Below, piece by piece: positions 38,623 through 50,790 of a stretch of 64,000 nucleotides of DNA. The number at the start of each line of letters is the position of its first letter. Position 1 is the first letter of the stretch. The notes under the pieces were generated by a model. That model saw only the letters and a list, made by a program, of their open reading frames with translations. It had not been told where the DNA came from and searched no databases. Position numbers and translations under genes: made by a program. This DNA is from Dermatemys mawii (taxonomy: Eukaryota > Chordata > Testudines > Dermatemydidae), in the NCBI GenBank assembly GCA_007922305.1, contig ML677335.1, positions 37,640,642-37,704,641 on the forward strand. The letters run 5' to 3'.

Positions 38623-38884
38623 CTCTATCTACACTGCACTAAAAAAATCAAGGGCACTGAGTCTCAGGGACCAGGTCAGCTGACTGAGGCTCACAGGCTT
38701 GGGCTGTGAAATTAAAAATTGCAGTCTAGATGTTTGGACTTGGGTTAGAGCCTGGGCTCAGAGACCCAACCTCCATACTGGGCTCCAGCCCAAGGCCAAA
38801 TATTTACACTATAATTTTTTGCCCCATAACGCAAGCCCAAGTCAGCCTGGGCCAACTATGGGTCTTTTATTGTAGTGTAGACAT
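38623..38884. mobile_element. MITE-like DNA element of the 'GTCTACACT' group
   Basis: The 9-base direct repeat ACTCTCAGG lies at 38614-38622 and 38885-38893. The ends CTCTATCTACACTGCA and TGTAGTGTAGACATA are inverted repeats. Internally CAGGCTTGGGCTGTGAAATT and TGGGCTCCAGCCCAAGG are opposed. The duplicated bases could be 8 bp plus chance. Confidence 0.85.
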
Positions 38885-39059
38885 ACTCTCAGGTGCTTAA
38901 CTCTCATTGATTTTCAGTGGGACTTAGGCACTCCATTGTCATTTGAAACTAAGTCTTCCCCCTAAAACAGACTTACCAAAGGTCACACAATAAAGGTGTC
39001 TAATTAGAGTCTATGATGTGGTTTTTAACTCAAGTTATGAAATGCTCAAAAACATTTGT

Positions 39060-39229
39060 CAAGAATCAGAGGGGTAGCCGTGTTAGTCTGGAATTGCAGA
39101 AGTGACAGAGTCATGTGGCACCTTAAAGACTAACTAAAGTATTAGAGCATAAGCTTTCGTGGGCTAATACCCACTTCGTCGGATGCGAAGTCACTTAGTC
39201 TTTAAGATGCCACAGGACTCTTTGTCACT
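39060..39229 (+). mobile_element. tRNA-type SINE with foldback 3' end (copy 3)
   Basis: Perfect 14-bp duplications TCAAAAACATTTGT lie at 39046-39059 and 39230-39243. In order it has the head (AGAGGGGTAGCCGTGTTAGT), the body (ATGTGGCACCTTAAAGACTA), a tail segment (GCATAAGCTTTCGTGGGCTA, CCCACTTCGTCGGATG), then an antisense copy of the body (AGTCTTTAAGATGCCACAGG). It is the longest of the three foldback SINE copies. Confidence 0.9.
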
Positions 39230-39469
39230 TCAAAAACATTTGTGTACTACAACAAACTTGTATGGTGTGTCCAGTTTAGTACTTAAATGTGTTAAAAATT
39301 GAGTCAATGAGCAAATAACTAATTAAAATAGAACTGTGAACTGTAGCCTAGAAATAAATACTGCACCAGTTTAACTAAAGTCATCATTTAAAAATCAGTG
39401 CAAGACCTTAGGCAGACATTCTTATTTGAAAAATGAATTAGTTTAAGCTTAATTAATACAAACCAGGTT

Positions 39470-40670
39470 TATATTGATTGCAGTGTGCCCCCACAGCTGT
39501 TTGCACTCAGGCGTAGGAAGAGTGAATGATCAGACTGGCTGGAGAGAAGACAAGGTAGCCTTTAAGGTTCTGCTACAGGGAAGGTGAGTGTCTTTTTTAG
39601 ACTACCCCTCTATTTCCTATGCCTCTTTGCACATGGGGGTTGGGTGAAGACAGGATGAGTCATAGGGAGCTCCACCTCTTCTAGCCATCTAATTGCCAAT
39701 TCAGACACCATGTGGGAGCTGACTGGCTCCACTAAACTTCCTTCCCTGGGTGTTTAAGCATTGCTGGACACATGACAGCAGTAAACTGCCTTTCCCCATA
39801 GGGGCAGAGTAGGGTTTCCAGGGTTGTCTTTTGCAGTCAGGAAGGAATTTTGCCCTCTACGGAAAGTGTTAGGTGGAGTTTTATGCCTTTGTCACTGCAT
39901 GCAGAAGACCTGGTAGGTGGGGTAAAGAAGGAAGATATGATACATCAGGGGTTGGCAACCTTTCAGAAGTTGTGTGCTGAGTCTTCATTTATTCACTCTA
40001 AGTTAAGGTTTCGCGTGCCAGTAATGCATTTTAAGGTTTTTAGAAGCTCTCTTTCTATAAGTTTTTAATATATAAATAAACTGTTGTTGTATGTAAAGTA
40101 AATAAGATTTTTAAAATGTTTAGGAATCTTCATTTAACATTAAATTACAATGCAGAGCCACCCAAACCAGTGGCCAGGACCTGGCCAATGTGAGTGCCAC
40201 TGAAAATCAGCTCATGTGTTGCCTTCGGCATCTGTGCCATAGGTTGCCTACCCCTGTGATACATCTTAAAAAATAAGAGGAAGCATGTAGAAATCTCAAA
40301 TATTGTCACAGCTGGTATCCAGCGTGAGGAAGTGGCTTCAAAGGGCCAGTTCCTGAGGTAAACCTGAGAACAGGCCCTATCTTGTACCCTGTGGGCCAAA
40401 AGGCGTTCATCTGTACTCTTATTCCCCTTCATTGGCCAGGATGCTCCTTAGTGGAGTACTAGGAGGGTTGGGTTAAGTGAGCCAACCCTCCTTCCTTGGT
40501 TGTATGGCTTGAGGCCATTCAGTCCTGCTCTGGACCTGATTAATGCCAGGGTGTGAGAAGGGGGGAGTCAGACCCCTCTCTTTCAATGTTAAAGTTTAAT
40601 AAAGATGTGGTGTGCCGTTTTGAATTCACTCACATGTCTGCCATCAGTCTCCTGATGAACTGATCTTAAA
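39470..40670 (+). mobile_element. unclassified retroelement-like tail interrupted by a hAT element
   Basis: The unique-looking stretch on both sides of the 39946-40256 hAT insertion ends with TTTAATAAAGATGTGGTGTG (AATAAA at 40597-40602) and CTGCCATCAGTCTCC, which resembles the 3' end of a retroelement. No reverse transcriptase is visible and the 5' limit is arbitrary, so this is tentative. Confidence 0.3.
39946..40256. mobile_element. non-autonomous hAT-like element, 'GGCAACCT' family, orientation B
   Basis: Perfect duplications TGATACAT lie at 39938-39945 and 40257-40264. The ends CAGGGGTTGGCAACCTTTCA and ATAGGTTGCCTACCCCTG are inverted repeats. The interior is the reverse complement of the 36003-36307 copy in overall order, with GGCCACCGGG-like and ATTTTCAGTGGCAC-like blocks. 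Confidence 0.95.
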
Positions 40671-43600
40671 TAACACCTTTAGTTAAGCTGGTGGAACTGT
40701 GAGTGTAAACAGGTCTTTAAGCTGCAGTAAAGGCAGTAATGGGATCTGTCTCTCCCAGTGCTATGCCTCTTTTGGATAGACAAAAATGTACAGTAAACAT
40801 GAAAAAACATACATGCCTGATATTGCAGAGGCTGTATTAAGAAATCTTTTAAAATGTGGCCTCTTCCTCTTCAGAAATCTCTGTTATCTTACGCCCATGA
40901 AAGGAAGTGTCAGCCTGAGCCAGATAGAAGTGTTCAGACACAAAGTTACATCTGGAGGCCTTTGTAAAATAAACTTAGCTAAGAGAAGAACTTGAACTTT
41001 TTATCCCCCACCACTTTCCTTCCACATTCAAGGTCTGTATGCTTTCTCCTTAGAACTTAGCACATTTGCAGAAGTAGACATTCAAATCAAGATTTATAAA
41101 TGGTGAAGTTCAGTTTAAGGTATGTGTGATTTTGTCCCATCAAGGACTATGCATCTGAAATACAGTTTAAAGATTTTTAAATAAGAATTTAATGTGTTCC
41201 ATAAACTCAGTCTTCCTCTTTAACACCTTATGAGAAAAAACTGGTAGTCTTTAAACAGCTTTATAAATATTGCAAAGCTGATGAAATAGGAGAAATTTGT
41301 CACCAGAGATTATTTTATAAGCAGAGAGAATACAGCTGGTATGATGTTAACTTTACAACAATGGGTATAAAAATGCAATTTATCCTATGGAAGGTATTTT
41401 TGTTTTCTTAGGAAGTAAAGCTCCCCTCCTCCACAGTGGTGATATTCTGTAAGATTACTAGCAATTCCTTTCAGGAAAATTTAATGGTAAAATAAATAAA
41501 TAATCTGGTATTAATTCCTTCAATTCCTCCCTCCCCCAAGCCTGGTTTCTCTGTAGCTAAACTTTTAAGTGAACATCTGGCTAAAATCTTCCTAACCACA
41601 GTAATGAGACAGGTAAATTTATCAATTTTGATGAAGATTCCTTTCTCTACCAACTTGCTTTTGTGTGTATGCGTTTTCTGAAACTGTAAACTCTTAAAAG
41701 TCTATAGATGCCTCCTACCCATTTTCTCCCTGTACCCCCAAAATAATCTGTGCTTTGTAATAGCTGACATACTAACTTGCCTCTTGTGGGCCTCTGTACT
41801 TTAAATCGGGGTTAGCTACACTTGCTACCCTGCAGTTTCCTTGATTTAAGGCTGAAGCAGCAGCATTGTTGTTTGTTCTGCAGTAGTGCCCTGATAGATG
41901 CACTCATTGTGCTTAGCATTGTACATACATCAACCTAAGTTAGACTCTGCTGCAAATTGTTTATAATTTAAGTAATACAGTAGGTCTTCCTAGTGTCATG
42001 TGGAATGTGCTGCTACTGTTAATAAATTGTTTTTTTCTGCTGTATTTAAGATATTTTAACAGGTTTTTTGGGAGGTAATAAAAATAAATCAATACATTGC
42101 TATTTATCTGAAGAGAGCTGAAAGTGCCATGTTTCTAACAATTTACATGTAGTTACAGAAGAATGACTTTAATCTGTTACTGAAATGCAGCTACCTCTGG
42201 GGTGCAGCTGTTTAACAGTACATTACAAAAACAGACAATATTTTAGGTCAGGAAATAAATTGTTCTGTATCCAATGCAAGCAGCAGAAAGGAGAAATGTA
42301 GGCACATAATGTAATTCTCCAAGCTGGAATTTTACCAGGTTAATGCTATAGCTCTTGCATAAAACCTCATGATCATAAGTTACTGGCAGTTCTGGTGCAT
42401 GTTCAAGCCAAACAATCATTCCTCCCGCTGCACCATGGCCTTCAACACTATGCTGGTCCTTGGTACAGTACAAAGAAGAATGCCACCCGTTGAATCACTA
42501 ACACTACTACTTTTTGTGTGCAATTAATGTGTTATTGATTTCCTAAAAAACAGACAATAAAAAGGTACAAAAAGGTAAAAACTTACAGCTTGTATAACAC
42601 ATGCTTTATGGGATCTTCAGTAGAATGATGGAATTCTACAACTAGTCAAAGCTGCAAGACTAGACAATACACAACCAGACAATACCACATAGACGTGACA
42701 TTTTAGGGTGGCGTAACAGTAATAAAATAGAAGACAGTCATGAGAAAGGACCGAGGAGGAGCAAAAATTATGAGTTAGGAAGGTCTAGCATTCAATGAGT
42801 CTGGTGCAGTATGTTACACACATGCTGTAAATGACAGAAAAAATCCTTCCTCGTGATGGATCCTAGATTTTTCCATTGAACAAACAGAACAAAACAAATC
42901 GTTTTGACAACTGAGTATACAGATTAAAGAACAACTGGCTGCAGCCTGCACACTTTATGAGAACTCTTGATCTAATTTCAATCCTGGTGAATGGGTTGAT
43001 ATAACTCTAAAGCTGGCTCAGAGAAAAGCTGCACATTGCCACATAATGTAGTAATGTGGTCCCATGTCCCAAATGTATCGATATTATGAGGTACTTGCTA
43101 CAGGAACACAACACCAGAGTGAGGGCAGGCAATAGAAAAAAAAAATCTATAAAGTGGTTGAATAAGACCTCCATATACCAGTAAGTGATTTGCAAGATAA
43201 GACCTTCTGCTTCATCCCTGTAGTCATCTGTAAAACCGTAAGGGGTCTAGAAAAGGGTCCAAGTTCATAAAGGTTTGTACTGAATAGTTAAACCTGAACT
43301 TCCTAGGGTTCTCTGTCCCCTACAACAGTTTCTCAAGTAGTGGTAAGTTGTTTGGAAACCCTGCTGCAGTTTGAGTGGGAGTTGGAGACATATTACAACA
43401 TCTGGGAATAGTTTCTGAGCCACTCTCCCTCCCTATAACCAACTTGGCTTGGATTTAGAACCTTGGAATCTACTGCTGGCAGCCAGCTTGAAACGAAAGC
43501 CAGTCAGCACACTCCTTTCATGAGATGGTTGGTATGGAATAGGTCAAGCATTACAGATCTGCAGCTCTGTAAACAAATAGCTGGTGAATTTTATTATCAA

Positions 43601-43930
43601 ACAATACTAGAATGTGGCTGGTCAGTTAGCATGCACCTCCATCAGAGAATGGATAATTAAGTAAAGGTGTGAGATTTTGACCCCTATTGCACACTAAACT
43701 CACTTAGAGGTATGGTTATCACTAACAGCACATGCACAGTGAAGTATTTTACTGCAATGATATACATATTCAAAGAAAAAGCTATTGTAGGAGCATGTGG
43801 CAGTAAAGCAAACAGTTTAATGCCCTGAGTTCTCTCCTTTCACTGAGCCTCATCTAAATCAGTGGATTCAGCCCACATAACTGGAACAGGGCTTTATCTT
43901 ACAAACACAACCTTAACTCTGCCTCTCTCT
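40671..43930. other. repeat-poor unassigned sequence
   Basis: Over 3 kb contains no element I can classify and no recognisable exon. A minus-strand open frame of 76 residues (42243-42473) has no known motif. Confidence 0.45.
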
Positions 43931-43936
43931 ATGTAT

Positions 43937-44578
43937 TGTGACAAAACTCCAAGTCTGTACTTGTGGGTCCTGCGCTTCCTGGCAGATTTAGGGGCCTCAG
44001 AAACTCATCTAGGCCCCAGAGTGACCTCCCTTTCTCAGTATAATTGGCAAGAGTCACCACCTAGTGAATTACCTTCATCACAGGCCAGTATGGAAGGTGG
44101 AAAAAGCGGGGGAGCCCGGGCCCACCCTCTACTCCGGGCTCCAGCCCAGGGACCCTAATAGCATCAGCTAAGATGGCTGACCTTTTATCCACAAAACACA
44201 ATACAATTCCCTGGGCTACTTCCCCACAGCAGTCACCGCTTCTTCAAACTTCACTTCACCCTTACCTCAGGGCCTCCTTCCTTCTGTATGATGTGTTGTC
44301 CACCACTTAGTCTCACCAACAGCACAACTTCCTCCCACAGCTCCTGACACCCACACCCACCTGACTAACTGGGAGGTTTTTATCTGGTTTCAGCCGGTGC
44401 CTGATTGGCTTCAGGTGTCCCAATCAGGCTAGCTGTTTCTACTCCTTTCTAGAAGCTTCCTGATTGGCCTGGAGTAGTCTTTGTTTGGCTATCCAGAGAA
44501 CAGGGACCTGCACATCTTGAGGCTGATATACCTGCCTTCCAGCACTCTCCTATACCCTTCTGGTCTAACTCTGTCACA
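43937..44578 (-). mobile_element. solo LTR, antisense, 642 bp
   Basis: It begins TGTGACAAAACTCC and ends CTCTGTCACA, giving TG...CA with a 7-base inverted terminus TGTGACA/TGTCACA. A 4-bp duplication GTAT lies at 43933-43936 and 44579-44582. On the minus strand the U3-like part carries CCAAT boxes (GCCAATCAGG near 44464 and 44405) followed by a TATA-like GATAAAAACC (near 44380), so it points leftward. A 4-bp duplication is usual for ERV1- or Gypsy-type elements. No internal region is attached. Confidence 0.88.
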
Positions 44579-44844
44579 GTATGCACTCCAGTGTGTTTTT
44601 CAGTTGTAGGACCACTGCCTTGTTCATGGGGCAATGGTTTGCTGTGATGATAGAAGAGTTGTCACTCATTTGTAAACATGTAGGTAACACATTTGCAATT
44701 CTCTGCCTACCCAAAGTTAAAAGCTTATTTTAAATAATTTCTAAACAATTAATAGTAAGGCTAAATATAATGGAATGCACTAGCCTCCTTCAATACCTTT
44801 CTTCTCCTCTACTAAGACCTTTTCCTCATTTACTGAATACTGTG

Positions 44845-44935
44845 GACCAATCTTCAGCTGGAGTATATTGATATAACTCCACTGAAGCTGACAGAGGTAC
44901 ATTGGCTTACACCAACTGCTAATATGGCCCTTTGC
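44845..44935. repeat. degenerate palindromic repeat
   Basis: CCAATCTTCAGCTGGAGTAT, AACTCCACTGAAGCTGACAG and TTACACCAACTGCTAATATG form opposed halves of a common palindromic amniote repeat. Relatives lie at 46563-46605, 51680-51770, 55430-55560 and 62700-62815. Confidence 0.5.
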
Positions 44936-45617
44936 CTAAATTTGTATGTACAGAGGGCCAAATTTTGCTTTCATTTACCTCAGGGTAAATTCAGCCGATG
45001 GATTTATACTGACTGTTGATTTTTGCCCCAGAAAAAAGCAGGAATCTTCAAGACCACTGCTTCATTCACTAAGTACCCCTGCCTTTTTCACTACCTCCCA
45101 TCCCACTGCCTGCTATGGTGGTACGACTGGTCAAAACATACATACCTTTTTATAAGAGGAAAAATGCACTGTTCGGCCAATTGTGTTCAAATGCTTCCCA
45201 TTTACAAGACCATATATGAAAAGTTTCAGAAAATTATGAGCAACACCATGAGCAAAAGAGGGTTTAGCATAGAAATGCTTAAGCAACCTCTAGCTTTCGG
45301 AAATACTATGGCTATAATCAGTTTTGTAAAATGTTGTCCTTGATGCACCAAGTGATACAGTTGTAGGTGACACACACTGTGAAAATTAAACAAACAAAAG
45401 CAAAACATGAGTGAGTTGCTAATGGAGGACAAAAGCCATGAATCGGAGAGGTGGAGAGCTGTAAAAATGATATAAGGACCCAGAGAAATATTCTTACTAG
45501 GTTGCCTACTCAATTTAATTAGTCCCTTTGCTCATCCCTTAAACTCTGCCATTCATTAATCGCCCCTCACCTGTGAAACTAAGACTACAAAGTCAAGTCT
45601 TTATGCACTGCCCTGTC

Positions 45618-46566
45618 ACCTAGAACGTAAGAACAGCCATGCTGAATCAGACCAATGGTGCATCTAGCCCAGTATTCCATCTGCCAACAATGCCAATGCC
45701 AGGTGCTTCAGAGGGAATGAACAAAACAGGCAATCATTGAGTGATCTATTCCCGGTCATCCACTCTCAGGTTCTGACATTCAGAGGCTAGGGACACCCAG
45801 AGCATGGAGTCACATCCATGACCATTGTAGCTAATAGCTATTGATAGACCTATCCTCCATAAACTTACCTATTTCTTTAATGAACCCGGTTATACTTTTG
45901 ACCTTCACAACATCCCCAGCAACAGATTGACTGTGCGTTGTGTGAAGAAGTACTTCCTTTTTCACCTTCTCCACATCATTCATGATTTTATAGACTTACA
46001 TCATATCCCCTCTTAGTCACCTCTTTTCCAAGATGAAAGGTTCCAGTCTTTTAATCTCTTCTCCTATGGAAGCAGTTCAATGACCCTAATCATTTTTATT
46101 GCCCTTCTCTGTGCCTTTTCCAATTCTAATATATCCTTTTTTGAGATGGGCAACCACAGCTGCACTGAGTATTTAAGGTGTAGGGGGCACCATGAATTTA
46201 TACGGTGGCATTATAATATTTCTGTCTTATCATCTATTCCATTGCTAATGATTTCCAACATTCTGTTCTCTTTTCTGACTGCCATTGCACATTGAGTGGA
46301 TGTTTTCAAAGAATGAGCCACATTGACTCCAAGATCTCTTTGAGTGTTATCAGCTAATTTAGATCTCATCATTTTGTATAGGATTGTTTTCCAATATACA
46401 TTAATTTGCATTCATCAACATTGAATTTCATCTGCCATTTTCTTGCTCAGTCACCCAATTTTGTGAGATCCCCTTTCTAACACTTCTCAGTATGTTTTGG
46501 TCTTAACTATCTTGAGTAACTTTGGTCAGCAAATTTTGTCACCTCACTAATTACTCGTTATTCCAG
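45618..46566 (-). mobile_element. CR1-type LINE relic, antisense
   Basis: About 950 bases parallel the relic at 17443-18000 and extend further into ORF2. Markers on the + strand are GAACAGCCATGCTGAATCAG, CAGAGGGAATGAACAAAACA, CCTTTTCCAATTCTAATATA and AACATTGAATTTCATCTGCC. Numerous frameshifts are present; it is non-functional. Confidence 0.85.
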
Positions 46567-46569
46567 ATC

Positions 46570-48780
46570 AGTTGTGTGTAAATCAGGTGTAATTTCACTG
46601 AAGTCAAAGAATAAACTGCATTAAGTAAAACCAAGAATTGAGTCCCCTGGCTGGTGCCTGCTACCTCACTTCTGCTTTATCCCCAGCTTTACCTAAGCTA
46701 CAGTGCTTTCCAAACAATTTATGCTTGAAGCGAAGCTATTTAGGGCTTTCATATTTTATTATGAAAGACAGATTGGGGACATTTTCCTCATTACTTGGCA
46801 CCAACAATTGCTACAGTACATTCTGCACCCCTTATTGCAATTCTTGATTCATTGCACCGTGTATTACGTTGCAATGCTAACAATGTGCCTTTAAAAATAT
46901 GTGCTTTCTGGGGCCTGTTATAGTTACCTCCACACCCTTGTTTTGTTTTTTTTTTGTAAATCAAACATCTTGACAGCTTCAGCGCTATGTTGTTACCTGC
47001 TCAAGGCTACATCAGCACAGTAGTGTTGTAATGTTTCTTTGGGAGACTTTTGCCAGCCCACCCGGTCATGGTGTTATTCTAAAAGCCAAATGCAGTCCTA
47101 ACAGATACATTTACTTACAATGTTCATGTATTTAGTTTGCCAGAACATGATTTTTCGGTTGAGATTGAGTTTTGAAGCAACTCTAGATTTTTATCTAAGA
47201 GCCTTGAAGAATCTCTTGGAGGAGCACTTAGTGTTCAGACACTGCACTGCTTTTGCATTGAGAAGCTTTCCTGCTCATAGCAGGAGAGATCTATCGCTCC
47301 AGGACAAGTGACCAACTGGATTTACCAGAGAGAGGGAGAGCGAGAGAGAATATTGCATCACAGGGACAGGTCAAGATTCAGCACGCAACTTTGCACCCCC
47401 CTCCTCTTTCTCAGACTCCTATGCCAGATTGCCTGTGGTAGAAGTCTGGCTGGAAAGAGTAGTAGATGTGTCTAAAAGTGCTCTGTGCCTATGGTGAGGA
47501 AGAGGGACATGTCAGGGAACTTTTTCATGCCGTGGATTCCAGAGAGCAGTTCAGCTACCACTGCAGGTTAGAGAAGTCTCAGGGACTGCTTTGACTTGTG
47601 CCTGGCTGCTCCTGGGCCTTATTGGTTGTTACAACATCCAGGAATAGCCTGAGCATAGACCTCTCTGGCTTCTGCTGGGATAGCATAGTGCCAGTTTATT
47701 TTATGCCTGGCAAGTACTCTCTGTAAATCAAGGGAATTCATCAGGTAGTCCTTACAGCTCTTTACATCAGGGTAGCCAGGGCATACTGACAAATCAAGCC
47801 CATGGGGCACAATTTTCTCCTCCTTATTGACAGCTATGCAATTGCAGCTGATAGTGTGAAAATAGTATCCATGGAAGAGGATCAGGCAAATGGCATTTAA
47901 GTGGGTCTAAGATTCTTCCAGTTGTGTTCCTCCTGTTCTTATTACTTTTTGCAGATGATTCAGTCTTCAGTCACATACCTCATGATGTACGAGAAACCAT
48001 TTCTTCTGTAACCTAGTGACTGCTGAATTGAGCTATTGTTACCACTGTTATTTCCTGCTCTAAGTACAAGGGAAAACTTTGGTATCATCGCAATATTCTG
48101 TGCAAACGATTGACAAATGCTGATTTCTTAATGGCAATGACTGTAGGCTAATTGCACCTGAGATTCACATCTAGCTGGTATATTAATTTTGTCTGTTCGT
48201 TGATTATGCCACAATGTATTTATAGTCTGAGTAATCTGGGTGTTTTGAGGAGAGCTGTTTCATAAATAACCACTGGACCAGATGTTGACATCAGTTCTCC
48301 GGTTGCTACCTAGGTTCTGAGAGCTAAGGGATGAGATCAAAACAGAGCCTTATTCACTGGCAGGCTACTTGAGTAACAAAAAAATTAACATCTTTGGACA
48401 TCTCCTGGAGCAATGGAAACTAATAATCTTCTGGACAGGATGGATTTCCTGTTGACCTTAATAACAAAAGTTGGAGACCACAGTCTGGATACTTGCTGCT
48501 TTGATAACCAGCCAGTAAAACAGCACTGATAATTTTCACTGTAGAAAATTCATACTTGACAGCAGACATTTATTCTCTAGTTTCTAATTATTATTTTTCT
48601 TATTGCAAATAGCTATAAGGCACTCATCACCATGATATTGGGCTTGGGAAATATTAACTGACGCTAAAAATAAAGGAAAAAGCTTGCTCTCATAAAGTAC
48701 CCATTTTTAATGATGCCTTCAAAGCAGTGCCTTAAATACATTTACCATTAGATGTGAAATCAGCCAAGCTCAAGGCTTTC
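46570..48780. other. unassigned sequence
   Basis: Apart from a weak palindromic repeat at its start, I see no exon, RNA gene or classified repeat. A 63-residue + frame at 47120-47311 has no recognisable motif. Confidence 0.45.
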
Positions 48781-48782
48781 AG

Positions 48783-48875
48783 TTGGAATTTTCAAAGGAG
48801 CCTAAAATAACTAGATGCCCAACACGCATTGAACTAGGTGCCCAACTCCCTTCAGCACCTTTGAAAATCCCACTC
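48783..48875. repeat. degenerate interspersed repeat with opposed GGTGCC motifs
   Basis: GGAATTTTCAAAGGAGCC, AACTAGGTGCCCAACTCCC and AGCACCTTTGAAAATCCCA are opposed blocks of the family also seen at 5120-5290. It directly abuts the next MITE-like element. Confidence 0.45.
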
Positions 48876-48879
48876 CGCT

Positions 48880-49105
48880 GACTGCTGTAGCTCTGCTGCC
48901 TTAGCCCTCGCTGTAGACAAGGCTAGGTCAATGGAAGAAAGTTTCTGTCAACCTAGCTACCAGCACTCTCGGAAGCAGAGTTACTACAGCAACAGAAAAC
49001 CCTCTTCCATTGCTGTAGTCCGCATCTACACCACAAGATTACAGCATCATAGCTCTGATGTCAGAGCTATGCAACTGTAGCACCCCTAGTGTGGACAGGA
49101 GCCTG
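48880..49105. mobile_element. MITE-like element of the 'GTCTACACT' group
   Basis: It shares AAGGCTAGGTCAATGGAAGA, CTTCCATTGCTGTAGTCCGC, ATCTACACCAC and CCTAGTGTGGACAGG blocks with the copies at 22212, 50287 and 50574. The ends are only roughly placed. Confidence 0.55.
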
Positions 49106-49982
49106 GTCTGCAGCAGAACTGTGAAAAGCTGGGACTTGTAACTGGACAAGCGGGGAGGAGAAACCCCTACAGAACAGAATCAAGAAGAGATAACAGGGAG
49201 GGATCTGGAAGCCAAGGTTAAGGGCAGAGAAAATGTCTGTGAAAGAGAATCTCACCATGAGATTCCAGTGCATTTTATGTGAGGGCCTTTTCTTGAGGGG
49301 TTTGCTTGTCGTTTTTTTCATGCCTCAAAAGTAGAACTAATCCTCTGCATTGAAAAAGAGAAAAAGTGCATTCTGCATGGGTGCTAAGTCATTCCTCCTG
49401 ATGCACAAGCCTACAAATGTTCTTGGAGATTATTCCCAGAATTCTACAGTATTTCATAAACTACTTGAGAGACATTACCACATGTTGTGTGAAACCAGTG
49501 CAGTGCGTTACCATAGTTATTTAGAAGGAAGCAGTTTGCACCATTGCCGGGATGGGGGCGGGGGCAGGGGAGTGCAGCTAGTTGTAGACACAAGCATTAT
49601 CAGGAATAACTGTGAGGGCTGGACTAGACAGAGGATTAAATTGGAGAAAAATATAGAAGATTATCTCTCATTCACTACCCAGGATTAACTGTGGCAAGAA
49701 GCGCATATAGAGAAGGCTAGATTATGACTTTTGACTCAGCCCTGAGCAAGCAGTGATGTGAAAACTACATCACTGTGGGAGGCATTCTGATTCCTCCCTT
49801 ACTTCCTGCTTGCCCTGATGGGTACCAATTTGTTCCTAGTTTATACCAACAAAAGATCTAACACCCCAGTTGCACTGGCCAGTGAGATGGAGAGAGTTGC
49901 ATGCTGGGGCACCTGTTCATGGTGCCTCACATGTGACATCAACACAAGTACTCCTGGTGAGTATGTACATTGCTGTCGCAAG

Positions 49983-50078
49983 CAGCCAAGTGTGCACGTG
50001 CCTGATATGTAAACTTCGACAGCTGTATGCTGACATAACTTGTGACAACCAAAGTTTGTAGTATAGACATGGCCTGAG
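49983..50078. mobile_element. fragment of a 'GTCTACACT'-group MITE
   Basis: Only one end is clear: AGTTTGTAGTATAGACATGGCC. Upstream ACTTCGACAGCTGTATGCTGA matches internal family blocks. Confidence 0.4.
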
Positions 50079-50286
50079 GATTAACAAACACTCAACCTGC
50101 AGAATAATTATATTAGCTGCAGTGATTGCATTAGCAGCACAGAGTGATGTGCAGGCAGCTGACAATTTGTGCTCACTAACTGACACCTGTGCCCCCGATG
50201 GGCCAGGCAACTTGCGTTAGAAGTGCCAGTACATTGGAATTAAGGGATTTTGTGTGTGGACAGGATTCAAGTTAACTCTCTGAAGT

Positions 50287-50573
50287 CAAAGGGTATATCT
50301 ACACTAGAAATGCTACAGCTGTGCTTCTGTAGCATCTCCAATGTAAACACTTACTGCAATGACAGAAGAGGTTCTTCCATCACTGCAGTAAATCCACTGA
50401 TCAGAGCGGCAGTAGGCAGGTCGATCGAAGAATCCTTGCATTGACCTATCAGTGTCTACACCAGGGCTTAGAGGTCAACTTAACCACATCGCACAGGTTG
50501 TGAAATTGTTCACAGCCCTGAGAGATGTAGTTAGGTTGAATTAACTTACAAGTGTAAACCTAGGCCATGTTTC
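50287..50573. mobile_element. MITE-like element of the 'GTCTACACT' group
   Basis: It starts AGGGTATATCTACACTAGAA and ends TACAAGTGTAAACCTAGGCC, with internal TCCATCACTGCAGTAAATCC, GTGTCTACACCAGGGCTTAG and GAGAGATGTAGTTAGGTTGA blocks. It abuts the next copy. Confidence 0.6.
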
Positions 50574-50790
50574 CACTATGGACCCTGTAATGCTATAACT
50601 ACAGAACCATACCTGTGCCGGCATAACTCCATAGCATAGCCTAGAGGAGGAAAGGGTGTTTCTATCACTGTAGAAACAGACCTCCCTGAGCAATGGCAGC
50701 TGTGTCTACACCAGGGATTAGGTTGACATAGTTGCAGCGCTCAGGGGTATGAAAAATCCTGCTAGATTTTAAGTGTAGCCCATATCTTGG
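50574..50790. mobile_element. MITE-like element of the 'GTCTACACT' group, adjacent copy
   Basis: It starts TTTCCACTATGGACC and ends TTTTAAGTGTAGCCCATATC. It shares the CACTGTAGAAACAGACCTCC and TGTCTACACCAGGGATTAGG blocks with its neighbour, giving two related elements end to end. Confidence 0.55.

Noticed and set aside
42243..42473. 76-residue minus-strand frame as an exon of a neighbouring gene
   Set aside because: There is no motif I recognise and no convincing splice pair around it; the length is compatible with chance.
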